The position numbers and the translations under genes were made by a program. A model generated the notes under the pieces. It worked only from the letters and a program-made list of their open reading frames with translations. It was not told where the DNA came from and did not search any database. From a virus, in IMG/VR virus record IMGVR_UViG_3300024951_000016, positions 1 to 38,766 of that record: a stretch of 38,766 bases of DNA; one strand, written 5' to 3'. Position 1 is the first letter of the stretch. Every line of letters begins with the position of its first letter. This document shows, piece by piece, positions 17,593 through 24,473 of the stretch.

Positions 17593-18549
17593 ATGTACTA
17601 CATCGAGAGAAACGCCATTACCGATGCCATGTTCCTGGCCGGCAGCGTGGGTGAGCCTGCTGTGGGCGAAGCGGCGTGGGCGGTGGGTGCGTATGCGGTG
17701 GGGGCCGAAGTCATCCGGCCCGCACTGCATCGCGTCTTCCGCTGCGCCGTTGCCCGCACGGCAACGAACACCAGCCCGCCAGAGGTGGACAAAACCGCCT
17801 GGGCAGACATGAGGCCCACGGCGCGCTACCTCCCTTTCGGGCCCCAGGTGCGCGCCGATGGGTTGATGGTCTACCAGAACCTGCCGCTCAAGAGCACCAC
17901 AGGCGACATCGAGTACCGGCTCGCGCAGCGGTTCGCCAATGCCGTGGCCATCTTCGGCGCTAAAGGCGCGCTGTGGCGCGTGCGCGTGTACAGCAGACCG
18001 GGCGGTCCGCTGGTGTTCGAGCGCTCGGGCCGCATCAAGTCTGCGGCGCGGGGCTACTGGGACTACGCATACGGCCAGCGGATCATGGAAGACCGCGTGC
18101 TGGTCACTGGCCTGCCCATGTTCGCCAACGCCGAGGTGCGCATCACCATTGAAGGCTCCGGGGCACAGCTGCGCGCCGTCAGCCAGATTGAGGTGGGCAA
18201 GCTGCGCTACATCCCCGGCGTGGACTTCGGGGGCGTTGAGTACGGCCTGAGCCGCGCGCCCAAGGCGTTCACTGCCCGCAAGAACGACCCGGACACCGGC
18301 AGCACCTCGGTGCTGATCTACGGCACCAGCTTCGACATGAGCGGCACCGTGCAGCTCAGCGGCCGACAGGAAGACTCCGCGCTGTTCCAGCTGCGCAACC
18401 TGCTGGGGCGTGGCGTGGCCTACGCCCCCGACATCGGCCCCGGCTGGCGGCAGAGCCTGCTGTTCGCCGTGCTCAAGTCGTCAGACGTCACCCGCGATTC
18501 CTTCAACAGTACATCCGCCCGCTTCGATCTCGAAGGCCTTCCAACCTGA
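17593..18549 (+). CDS. Putative distal tail / tail tip protein
   Basis: 318 aa. It follows the tape measure, where the distal tail (Dit) or tail tip protein belongs. The composition is beta-rich: ALWRVRVYSRPGGPLVFERSG, AEVRITIEGSG, LRYIPGVDFGGVEYG. There are no Cys motifs. No homologue is recognised by eye. As no lambda gpJ-type central tip protein exists here, this protein and the propeller protein downstream may form most of the tail tip. The start ATG 17593 has only a weak ribosome site and is 8 bases from the tape measure stop. Confidence 0.6.
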   Translation: MYYIERNAITDAMFLAGSVGEPAVGEAAWAVGAYAVGAEVIRPALHRVFRCAVARTATNTSPPEVDKTAWADMRPTARYLPFGPQVRADGLMVYQNLPLKSTTGDIEYRLAQRFANAVAIFGAKGALWRVRVYSRPGGPLVFERSGRIKSAARGYWDYAYGQRIMEDRVLVTGLPMFANAEVRITIEGSGAQLRAVSQIEVGKLRYIPGVDFGGVEYGLSRAPKAFTARKNDPDTGSTSVLIYGTSFDMSGTVQLSGRQEDSALFQLRNLLGRGVAYAPDIGPGWRQSLLFAVLKSSDVTRDSFNSTSARFDLEGLPT

Positions 18550-18558
18550 GTCATTGCC

Positions 18559-20133
18559 ATGCTCATCATTGAACCCACACCCATCCCTGACGGCCCTCCG
18601 GTTCCCAACTCGAACGACCCCGAGGTCACCTTCGACGAACAGTACGAGGCCTCCATTGCCTGGCAGCGCAACGATGCGGTACCTGGTATGAATTCGCTGG
18701 CCCAGGCCTCCTACGCCAACGCGGTCTCTGCACGCGATAGCGCCGTCGCTGCGGCGGATTCCGAGGCTTCGGCGGCGGCCATGTCCAACTTCCGTGGCTA
18801 CTGGGCCGACCAGGCGGGCGCGCTGGCCCGCCCGGCCAGCGTGAAACACTCCGGTGGCCTGTGGATGCTGCTCAATGACCTGGCCGACGTGACGTCCAGC
18901 CAGCCGGGCGTATCTGCTGACTGGGAGGCGCTGACGGGCTACTTCTCCACGGGGGACATCATTTCCACCGTGCGACCCATGGCGCCGCCCTGGCTGCCGA
19001 CGAACGGGGCGCTGTACCTGATCGGCGCTTACCCCCACCTGGCAGCGCTGCAGCCAACCCCGTTCACCGACCCGATGACGAAGATCGGCAACCCGGCCAC
19101 GCTGCCCGCCAGCGATGGCTGGGGCGGAGCGTTCAGCCCCGACGGCGTGTATCTCGCCGTAGCGCACTCGCTCACGCCCTTCATTTCGATCTACAAACGC
19201 ACGGGAGACACGTTCACCAAACTAGCCAACCCGGCCGAGCTGCCGACCGGGCAGGCGCTGGCTTGTGTCTTCAGCAACGATGGCACCTACCTGGCAGTGG
19301 CCCACAACACGGCGCCGAGCATCACCATCTACAAGCGCGCGGGCGACGCGTTCACGAAGCTTGCCAACCCTGCGGACTTGCCGCCGGGCACGGGGGCGGA
19401 TGGGTGCGCGTTCAGCACCGATGGCACCTACCTTGCTGTCGCGCACAGCCTCACGCCGTTTCTCACGATCTACAAGCGCGCGGGCGATGTCTTCACGAAG
19501 CTGGCCAATCCTGCTGCATTGCCTGCGGGGGGAGGCAGCAAGTGCGCGTTCAGCGCAGATGGCACCTACCTCGCAGTGGCGCACATAACAACGCCATTCA
19601 TCACGATCTACAAGCGCGCGGGCGATGTCTTCACCAAACTGGCCAATCCAGCGGCGCTGCCCACGGGCAACGGCGCGGGCGCTGCGTTCAGCCCCGATGG
19701 CAACTACCTTGCGGTGGCCCATACCACCACGCCGTTTTTGACCATCTACAAGCGCACCGACGACACGTTCACCAAACTAGCCAACCCGGCGGCGCTGCCC
19801 ACAGGCAACGCCCGCCGGGTGGCGTTCAGCCCGGATGGGCTGTACCTCGCAGTAGCGCACGCCACCACGCCCTTCATTACGGTCTACAAGCGCGCCGGCG
19901 ATGTGTTCACCAAGCTGACAGACCCCACGGGATTGCCCGCCAGCGACGCGCGCGACGCCTCGTTCTGGTTCGGCGCCAACAACATGGAGCACTTCCTTGT
20001 CGTGCCCCATGCCACGACGCCCTATGTCGCGCTCTACCGCGACGGCTACCCGTTCGATCCTTCCGTGGAATTCGCTGTGCCGAACTACACCGGCCTGGGC
20101 GGGGACCGCGCATCCACCTACATCAGGAGCTGA
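18559..20133 (+). CDS. Seven-bladed beta-propeller tail protein, candidate receptor-binding protein
   Basis: 524 aa. Residues 1-172 include an N-terminal part likely to attach to the tail (Asp/Pro-rich start, then a helical AVSARDSAVAAADSEASAAA segment). From residue 173 there are seven tandem repeats of 46-47 residues, beginning near 173, 220, 266, 313, 359, 405 and 451. The consensus is TKLANPAALP ... AFSPDGTYLAVAHTTTPF ... IYKRAGDVF. The sixth and earlier units are close copies; the seventh is degraded and closes the ring. The FSPDGTYLAVAH core is characteristic of propeller blades. Seven units fit a closed beta-propeller. By position and architecture it is probably the tail adhesin; receptor binding itself is inferred. 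Confidence 0.75.
   Translation: MLIIEPTPIPDGPPVPNSNDPEVTFDEQYEASIAWQRNDAVPGMNSLAQASYANAVSARDSAVAAADSEASAAAMSNFRGYWADQAGALARPASVKHSGGLWMLLNDLADVTSSQPGVSADWEALTGYFSTGDIISTVRPMAPPWLPTNGALYLIGAYPHLAALQPTPFTDPMTKIGNPATLPASDGWGGAFSPDGVYLAVAHSLTPFISIYKRTGDTFTKLANPAELPTGQALACVFSNDGTYLAVAHNTAPSITIYKRAGDAFTKLANPADLPPGTGADGCAFSTDGTYLAVAHSLTPFLTIYKRAGDVFTKLANPAALPAGGGSKCAFSADGTYLAVAHITTPFITIYKRAGDVFTKLANPAALPTGNGAGAAFSPDGNYLAVAHTTTPFLTIYKRTDDTFTKLANPAALPTGNARRVAFSPDGLYLAVAHATTPFITVYKRAGDVFTKLTDPTGLPASDARDASFWFGANNMEHFLVVPHATTPYVALYRDGYPFDPSVEFAVPNYTGLGGDRASTYIRS
19075..20055 (+). repeat. Seven tandem coding repeats of about 138 bp (propeller blades)
   Basis: Each unit is 138-141 bp and encodes one propeller blade. 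Units begin near 19075, 19216, 19354, 19495, 19633, 19771 and 19909. The middle copies are highly alike at DNA level (for example TTCACGAAGCT and ATCTACAAGCGCGCGGGCGA recur), which suggests recent duplication or gene conversion and offers a route for blade number or sequence to change by recombination. Confidence 0.85.
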
Positions 20134-20137
20134 TGCC

Positions 20138-20689
20138 ATGCAGACGGTTCACGAATACGACCTTGCCACAGGCGTCGCCACCGGCGCAGTCCGACACATT
20201 GCCGACCATGAGGGCGTGCAGCCCGGTTGGACGCGCACGCCGCCGCCGCCGGCCGAAGATGGATTTGTCGCGGCATGGGGCGGTGGGCGCTGGGTGGTCG
20301 CTGAGCCACCGCTGCCGCCCGCCTTCGACCGGGCCGGGGCGGCCAGCGCTATCGATGAGGCCGTGGCCGCAATCTACGGTCGCTTCACGCGCTTCGCTAT
20401 CGAGTACGAAGAACGCGAAGCCCAGGCCCGCGCGTTCCAAGAGGCCGGCTACCTGGGCGAGGCGCCGCCCCGGGTGGCTGAATTCGCGGTGCCGGCGGGC
20501 ATGCCGGCACAGGCCGCGACGGACCTGATCCTGGCGCAGTCCGTGAGCCTGCGCGCGGCCCAGGGCTCGCTATCTGCCCTGCGCATGCGCAAGTACGAAG
20601 TGCTGCGCGCTCCGACGGATGAACAGGCGCTGGTTGTTGCGGGCGAGATCCTGGGCGCTATCGCCCTGGTTGGCGGGCAGGTGTCATGA
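20138..20689 (+). CDS. Tail fibre assembly-like protein
   Basis: 183 aa. It follows the putative adhesin gene, as tail fibre assembly chaperones commonly do. The N-terminal part has the pattern of that group: short beta strands, then GWTRTPPPPAEDGFVAAW and GGRWVVAEPP, followed by a long helix (AGAASAIDEAVAAIYGRFTRFAIEYEEREAQ). ATG 20138 is chosen because it lies just downstream of the previous stop and a GGAGC. The stop overlaps the next ATG. Function is inferred from position and the W/P-rich region. Confidence 0.6.
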   Translation: MQTVHEYDLATGVATGAVRHIADHEGVQPGWTRTPPPPAEDGFVAAWGGGRWVVAEPPLPPAFDRAGAASAIDEAVAAIYGRFTRFAIEYEEREAQARAFQEAGYLGEAPPRVAEFAVPAGMPAQAATDLILAQSVSLRAAQGSLSALRMRKYEVLRAPTDEQALVVAGEILGAIALVGGQVS

Positions 20690-21162
20690 GGGCCGCGTTC
20701 TACAAGGCCACCCGCCCCGGCTGGCAGGGCCTCTACAGCCGGGCGGCCCGCGCCGTGGACCGTGGGCCCTACAGCCACTGCGAGCTGGTGTTCAGCGACG
20801 GCATGAGCGGCAGCGCAAGCTTCATCGACGGCGGCGTGCGGCTCAAGCGCATCGACTACGACCCCGAGCACTGGGACTTCATCGAGCTTCCGGCCCGCCT
20901 GGAGGCCCAGGCCCGCGCCTGGTTCGAGCTGCACAAGGGCCAGCCCTACGACCTCCCGGGAAACCTGCGGTTCGTCTGGTGGATGGTGCGCGATGCACCG
21001 CAGGGCTGGTTTTGCAGCGAGGCCGCCGCCGCCGCTCTGGGCCTGCGCGAGCCGTGGCGCCTGGGGCCGAACGGCCTGGCGGCGCTGCTGCTGAGCATCT
21101 ACCCACAACAACAAGAGCAGGGAGGGGCCGCATGCCCGAGCCAACGTCTACATCCGGCCTGA
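20686..21162 (+). CDS. Papain-like (NlpC/P60 or YiiX-type) peptidase
   Basis: 158 aa. It resembles permuted NlpC/P60 (YiiX/YebB-like) hydrolases: a histidine in GPYSHCELVF and, after about 80 residues, a probable nucleophile cysteine in GWFCSEAAAAAL, with acidic residues between. Such enzymes cut peptide bonds of peptidoglycan or other amide bonds. Position between tail and holin genes suggests a tail-associated or lysis-linked wall hydrolase. The C-terminal part (GGAACPSQ) overlaps the start of the next gene, so the last 10 residues are encoded together with the beginning of 21132. Confidence 0.7.
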   Translation: MRAAFYKATRPGWQGLYSRAARAVDRGPYSHCELVFSDGMSGSASFIDGGVRLKRIDYDPEHWDFIELPARLEAQARAWFELHKGQPYDLPGNLRFVWWMVRDAPQGWFCSEAAAAALGLREPWRLGPNGLAALLLSIYPQQQEQGGAACPSQRLHPA

Positions 21163-21533
21163 GCTTGGCGGCCGTGTCCATCGCCCTGCTGGGGCCGATG
21201 GCCGGGCCGTATGCCCTGATCGTGTTCGCCGCGCTGGCCGGCGCGCTGTGGCCGCTGAGCGCGTCGGAGACCATCAGCCGCGCGGCAGGGGCCAAGCTGC
21301 TGCTGCGCTGCACGCTCACGGCAGTGGCGCTCACGTCCGCCCTGGCCCTGGTGCTGCAGAGCAAGTGGCAGATCCCGGCCACCGAGGCGCTGGCGCCTGT
21401 GGCCTTTGCCATCGGCGCGCTGGGCAACGGCTGGCGGCCGGTGTTTGAGGCCATGGGCTCCGGCCTGTCGGCGCTCGCTGCGCGCGTAAGCGGCGGCCAG
21501 GCTGGCCCGCCACCGGGAGGGCCCAACCCATGA
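21132..21533 (+). CDS. Small membrane protein, holin candidate
   Basis: 133 aa with three probable membrane segments: near 9-41 (ALLGPMAGPYALIVFAALAGA), 55-74 (LLRCTLTAVALTSALALVLQ) and 84-102 (EALAPVAFAIGALG). The tail is Gly/Pro-rich. It is followed by another small membrane protein and an endolysin that lacks a signal peptide, so a holin is needed and this is the better candidate. GGAGGGG lies just before ATG 21132, inside the end of the previous gene. The stop overlaps the next ATG (ATGA, 21530). Confidence 0.65.
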   Translation: MPEPTSTSGLSLAAVSIALLGPMAGPYALIVFAALAGALWPLSASETISRAAGAKLLLRCTLTAVALTSALALVLQSKWQIPATEALAPVAFAIGALGNGWRPVFEAMGSGLSALAARVSGGQAGPPPGGPNP

Positions 21534-21844
21534 ACGCACTACTGATTGCGCACGAGCTGGCCTGCGCCGCTCTGTTCTTCTCGGTCTTCTGCCGCATGCT
21601 CAAAACCAGCCACCGCACCCGCGTGCTGGTGCGCCTGGCGTTCTGGGTGCTGGGCATCGTGGCCATGGCGGGCATGGCCTGGCCCATCCTGGGCTGGCCG
21701 CTGCCGTGGTTCGGCGTGGCGCTGTGCCTGGCCATCGTGCTGGTGCAAGGCGTAACCGCCTTCTACTGGTCCCGGGGCGTGCCCCGGCAATTCATCAAAG
21801 GAGGTGCTGCGTATGGACAGCCTGACCACCAACATTCTGCGTGA
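21530..21844 (+). CDS. Second small membrane protein, holin/antiholin candidate
   Basis: 104 aa. It has a hydrophobic N-terminus (LLIAHELACAALFFSVF) and two strong segments (LAFWVLGIVAMAGMAWPIL and WFGVALCLAIVLVQGVTAFYW). It is coupled to the first membrane protein and its last 32 bases overlap the endolysin gene, whose AAAGGAGG is encoded within it (residues FIKGGAA). Two adjacent small membrane proteins next to an endolysin often form a holin and antiholin pair. Which is which cannot be told from sequence. Confidence 0.6.
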   Translation: MNALLIAHELACAALFFSVFCRMLKTSHRTRVLVRLAFWVLGIVAMAGMAWPILGWPLPWFGVALCLAIVLVQGVTAFYWSRGVPRQFIKGGAAYGQPDHQHSA

Positions 21845-22376
21845 AGCCGCCGGCTGCACTGCCAGCCGTGCCGAAACGTGGCTGCCGCACATCCGGCGCG
21901 CCAGCGAGCTGTTCGGCATCAACACACCCGCGCGGCTGGCCGCCTTCCTTGCGCAGATCGGCCACGAGTCCGGGCGCCTTGTCTACGTGCGCGAAATCTG
22001 GGGGCCTACCCCGGCCCAGAAGCGCTACGAAGGCCGGGCAGACCTTGGTAACACCCAGCCGGGCGACGGCAGGCGCTACATGGGGCGTGGCCTGATCCAG
22101 ACCACGGGCCGGGCGAACTACCGCGCCACCCGCGATGGCTTAGCGGCCCATGTGGCGAACGTGCCTGACTTCGAGGCCGAGCCTGCCCTGCTGGAGCGCC
22201 CCGACATGGCTGCGCTGAGCGCTGCATGGTATTGGCATAGCCGCGACCTTAACGCTCTTGCCGATGCAGGCGACTTCATCGCCATCACCCGCCGCATCAA
22301 TGGCGGGCTCAACGGGCTGTCCGACCGACAGGCGCTGCACAGCGCAGCACGCAATGCAATGGGGGTGCCTGCATGA
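21813..22376 (+). CDS. Endolysin, glycoside hydrolase 19 (chitinase-like) family
   Basis: 187 aa. GH19-type phage endolysins cleave the glycan of peptidoglycan. Signature residues are visible: QIGHESGRL (48-56, E52 the likely catalytic acid), E61, then RYMGRGLIQTTGRANY (88-103) and ITRRINGG in the C-terminal half. There is no signal peptide or SAR segment, so release depends on the holin. ATG 21813 is chosen because AGGAGG sits 9 bases upstream; an apparent GTG start at 21804 would lie within the ribosome site. The stop overlaps the spanin ATG. Confidence 0.88.
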   Translation: MDSLTTNILREAAGCTASRAETWLPHIRRASELFGINTPARLAAFLAQIGHESGRLVYVREIWGPTPAQKRYEGRADLGNTQPGDGRRYMGRGLIQTTGRANYRATRDGLAAHVANVPDFEAEPALLERPDMAALSAAWYWHSRDLNALADAGDFIAITRRINGGLNGLSDRQALHSAARNAMGVPA

Positions 22377-22903
22377 TCCCCGGCCTTTCCACCCACCTGA
22401 TCGCTGCCGGCGTCGCTGGAATCGTCGCCTTCGGTGGCGCATGGCAGGTGCAAAGCTGGCGCTACGGACTGGAGATCGAGCAGATCAAGCACCAGCAAAC
22501 CAGCGCTGAGCTGAACGGCGCGCGCGATGCCGTGCAGGACATGGCCGCATTCCAGAAAGGACTGAACGATGCTCTCACCAACTTCCAAGGAACCCAGCAG
22601 CGCAACGCAGCTGCGCAGCAGGACCTGGGCCGCCTGCTGCTTGACCTGCGCGGCACTACTGCAGGGCTGCGCCGCGACTTTGCCGGACTCCCCGACCGAA
22701 TCTCCACCGCTGCCCAGCCCGCCATCGCTGAGTACGCCACAACCTGCACAGCCGCATTCCAAGAGCTGGCAGATCGAGGTGGACGAATGGCGGAGCGCGG
22801 TGCAGAACTCGCGCGCCAAGCTGATGGCCACGCCGCTGATGCGCGACTGATGCTGGAGGCGTGGCCTGCGCGAGGGCAGGGTGATGCCGGCGCGCCACCC
22901 TGA
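22373..22903 (+). CDS. Rz-like inner-membrane spanin
   Basis: 176 aa. The i-spanin bridges the inner and outer membranes with Rz1 and completes lysis of Gram-negative hosts. Residues about 9-26 form a single N-terminal membrane anchor (LIAAGVAGIVAFGGAWQV). The remainder is a periplasmic, helical, Gln/Ala/Arg/Glu-rich rod (LNGARDAVQDMAAFQ and so on). A lipoprotein frame lies nested within the gene, as for Rz/Rz1. It is coupled to the endolysin by ATGA. Confidence 0.8.
   Translation: MIPGLSTHLIAAGVAGIVAFGGAWQVQSWRYGLEIEQIKHQQTSAELNGARDAVQDMAAFQKGLNDALTNFQGTQQRNAAAQQDLGRLLLDLRGTTAGLRRDFAGLPDRISTAAQPAIAEYATTCTAAFQELADRGGRMAERGAELARQADGHAADARLMLEAWPARGQGDAGAPP
22569..22850 (+). CDS. Rz1-like outer-membrane spanin lipoprotein, nested in Rz
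   Basis: 93 aa, wholly inside the Rz gene in the +1 frame. The N-terminus has Arg residues (RSRT) followed by a short hydrophobic stretch ending in a lipobox, ALLQGC, with Cys34 as the lipidated residue. The mature part begins AATLPDSPTESPPLPSPP, the Pro-rich character typical of Rz1. A nested arrangement is known for lambda Rz/Rz1. ATG 22569 is the most reasonable start; its ribosome site (AAAGGACTGAACG upstream) is fair. The hydrophobic part is short, which lowers certainty a little. Confidence 0.75.
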   Translation: MLSPTSKEPSSATQLRSRTWAACCLTCAALLQGCAATLPDSPTESPPLPSPPSLSTPQPAQPHSKSWQIEVDEWRSAVQNSRAKLMATPLMRD

Positions 22904-23063
22904 CCAGGCCACAGGCGCCCCCCAGCGCGGCCGGCGCCGTGCCAAACAACATGAAGAGCGCCTGCGGCGAGACCAGCGCGAGCTGGCCAGGGCGTTAGCC
23001 GAATGTGTGGGGTGCGGCTGCTATCCGGTGCAGGATGATGGGCCGGTACCGCGGATCGACTGA
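22884..23063 (+). CDS. Small basic protein at the end of the late operon
   Basis: 59 aa, not recognised. It overlaps the end of Rz by 20 bases and begins at ATG 22884 after GAGGGCAGGG. It is Arg/Gln-rich (PQRGRRRAKQHEERLRRDQREL) and ends in a CVGCGCYP cysteine cluster that could bind a metal. It is the last gene before a strand switch. Reality is likely but not certain. Confidence 0.5.
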   Translation: MPARHPDQATGAPQRGRRRAKQHEERLRRDQRELARALAECVGCGCYPVQDDGPVPRID

Positions 23064-23071
23064 CCTGGTCC

Positions 23072-23371
23072 TCAGTCCCCCAGCCGCAGGCGCCACGCCT
23101 GCGCCACCCAGCTCCCATCGGCGGTGCGCTCAAGGCCCTGCACCTCCAGCTCGCCGCTCACCATGTCAACAATGCGTGGCTCAAAAAGCCGCTGGGGCTG
23201 AAAGCACGACAGGTGCAGTGCCGGGGTGGTGCCAAACCTCCCCTCCAGGCGCACCACCGTCAGCTCGCCCGTGAACTCATGCAGAGTGCCGGTGCATGCG
23301 CGCCGCCCGCCGTGCGCGTACAGCGTGCGGATGGTCGCTTTGACGGGTGATGAAATGCTGGCGGGCGACAT
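23072..23371 (-). CDS. Hypothetical protein, divergent from SRAP at an SOS box
   Basis: 99 aa, not recognised. It reads as a compact beta-rich domain: IRTLYAHGGRRACTGTLHEF, GELTVVRLEGRFG, then GELEVQGLERTADGSWVAQAWRLRLGD. There is no signal peptide or membrane segment. ATG at 23371 lies only 3 bases from a LexA-type operator, and no ribosome site fits, so the message may be leaderless with the TATATT inside the operator as -10. It is transcribed toward the late operon. SOS induction is suggested by the operator, but its function is unknown. Confidence 0.6.
   Translation of the reverse strand: MSPASISSPVKATIRTLYAHGGRRACTGTLHEFTGELTVVRLEGRFGTTPALHLSCFQPQRLFEPRIVDMVSGELEVQGLERTADGSWVAQAWRLRLGD
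23085..23103. other. Perfect short hairpin at the convergent gene boundary
   Basis: CGCAGGCG (23085-23092) and CGCCTGCG (23096-23103) form an 8-bp stem with the loop CCA. It lies within the 3' end of the minus-strand gene, 22 bases beyond the last late gene. Without a T-tract it is not a standard terminator, but it may slow transcription between the converging units. Confidence 0.35.
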
Positions 23372-23374
23372 GGG

Positions 23375-23390
23375 CTGTACGAATATACAG
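23375..23390. promoter_or_regulatory. LexA-type SOS box in divergent promoter
   Basis: CTGTACGAATATACAG is a perfect CTGT-N8-ACAG operator. Read on the minus strand it extends to TACTGTATATTCGTACAG, close to the enterobacterial LexA consensus. It lies between the minus-strand 99-aa gene and the SRAP gene and overlaps the only TATATT-like -10 for the minus gene. For the SRAP gene it sits 31-46 bases upstream of the ATG. SOS control of one or both genes is a strong inference; the exact promoters are not clear. Confidence 0.75.
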
Positions 23391-23420
23391 TACTTGGCCT
23401 CCTGGGTGTACAGTGGGGCG

Positions 23421-24143
23421 ATGTGCAATCGGTACACCTCACCCACCGAAGCCGACATCGAGCGCGCCTGGCGCGTGGGGCGCCAGAACCCGCTGCGGTG
23501 GTGGGACCAGGCGCTCTTCCCACGCGGTCGCGGCCCGTTCATCCGCCGTATGCGTGACGATGCTGGCTACAGCCGCGAGCTGGTGGCGGGTCATTGGGGC
23601 TTCATCCCATGGTTCGCCGAGGAGGCGAAGCAGAAGCACCCGATGAACAACGCTCGGTCAGAAGAGCTGGCCGACAAACGCAGCTTCAAGGATGCGTGGC
23701 GCCGTGGCCAGCGCTGCATCATCCCTGCGCTGGACTTCACTGAACCGAACTGGGAATCTAACGTGCATGTGCCGTGGGTCTTCCGCCGCGCCGATGGCGA
23801 GCCCTGGGGCCTGGCCGGGATCTGGAACACGTGGACGGACAACAGCACGGGCGAGGTGCATGAGAGCTACAGCATGCTGACCATGCACGCGAACGCACAC
23901 CCCCTGATGAGCCGCATGCATAGGCCCGAGATCGACAAGGTGACGAAGCAGCCGCTGCCCCTCGAACTGCAGGACAAGCGCAGCGTGATCCCGATAGAGC
24001 TGGGCGACGTCGACGCCTGGCTGGCCGGCACCATCGAGCACGCCCAGGCCCTGCTACGCCTGCCGCCCGTGGATGTGTTTGACGCAGGGCCAGATCCTGG
24101 CCATGTGGCCACGCAGGGGAGCTTTGCTATCGACGGATTCTGA
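23421..24143 (+). CDS. SRAP (SOS response-associated peptidase) domain protein, YedK/HMCES-like
   Basis: 240 aa. Proteins of this family cross-link to abasic sites in single-stranded DNA through Cys2, exposed after removal of Met1. The start MCNRY is the diagnostic N-terminus, fixing ATG 23421. Other expected elements are visible: W59-G-F-I-P-W (GHWGFIPWF), NNARSEE (about 76-82), CIIPALDFTEPNW (E108) and a His in MHRPE (H167), where the usual form is HxRMP, so the active site is somewhat divergent. The final 20 bases overlap the convergent membrane protein gene. It may protect replicating phage DNA from abasic lesions. An SOS box lies just upstream. Confidence 0.9.
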   Translation: MCNRYTSPTEADIERAWRVGRQNPLRWWDQALFPRGRGPFIRRMRDDAGYSRELVAGHWGFIPWFAEEAKQKHPMNNARSEELADKRSFKDAWRRGQRCIIPALDFTEPNWESNVHVPWVFRRADGEPWGLAGIWNTWTDNSTGEVHESYSMLTMHANAHPLMSRMHRPEIDKVTKQPLPLELQDKRSVIPIELGDVDAWLAGTIEHAQALLRLPPVDVFDAGPDPGHVATQGSFAIDGF

Positions 24144-24423
24144 CCAATGCCGCGCGCATGCCCGCCACCAGCAGCGCAGCGAGCGCACCGATTTGCAGCC
24201 AGGCCACCACGAGCGTGACATCGACCAGCTGGCGGCCGTGCTCTAGGTCATCGGGAGGCCCGGGGTCCGCCAGCACCGCTGCGATGTTGAAGGGCGGCAT
24301 GATCAGGTTCAGCAGCAGCTTCATTCCAGGGGTGTAGCCCATGAAGGCCAGCATAAAGACCAGCACCAGGAAGAATGTGCTGATGACCAGGCCGATCAGG
24401 ATGGTTTTAAAGGTGCTGCGCAT
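24127..24423 (-). CDS. Small inner-membrane protein
   Basis: 98 aa with two or three membrane segments: about 8-30 (ILIGLVISTFFLVLVFMLAFM), 35-52 (KLLLNLIMPPFNIAAVL) and 70-88 (TLVVAWLQIGALAALLVAG), with an Arg-rich cytoplasmic-looking end (AALVRIRR). It is convergent with, and overlaps by 17 bases, the SRAP gene. The upstream neighbour is a lipoprotein gene on the same strand. Together they look like lysogeny-expressed accessory genes. ATG 24423 is used because upstream frame is non-membrane-like; the ribosome site is weak. Confidence 0.6.
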   Translation of the reverse strand: MRSTFKTILIGLVISTFFLVLVFMLAFMGYTPGMKLLLNLIMPPFNIAAVLADPGPPDDLEHGRQLVDVTLVVAWLQIGALAALLVAGMRAALVRIRR

Positions 24424-24452
24424 GGGCGGAATGTAGCAGGGGGCCAGGAACG

Positions 24453-24473
24453 AGAAAGCCCGCGCGAGGCGGG
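24453..24473 (-). terminator. Weak candidate terminator after the lipoprotein gene
   Basis: On the minus strand, just after the lipoprotein stop, CCCGC-CTCGC-GCGGG forms a 5-bp GC stem (24459-24473), followed by CTTTCTCG. It resembles short intrinsic terminators but the T-tract is poor. Confidence 0.4.

Noticed and set aside
21797-21815. Seventh copy of the junction element before the endolysin (AAAGGAGGTGCTGCGTATG)
   Set aside because: Similar in kind (GGAA encoded, strong ribosome site) but only partly matching and the upstream protein continues; treated as a degenerate relative.
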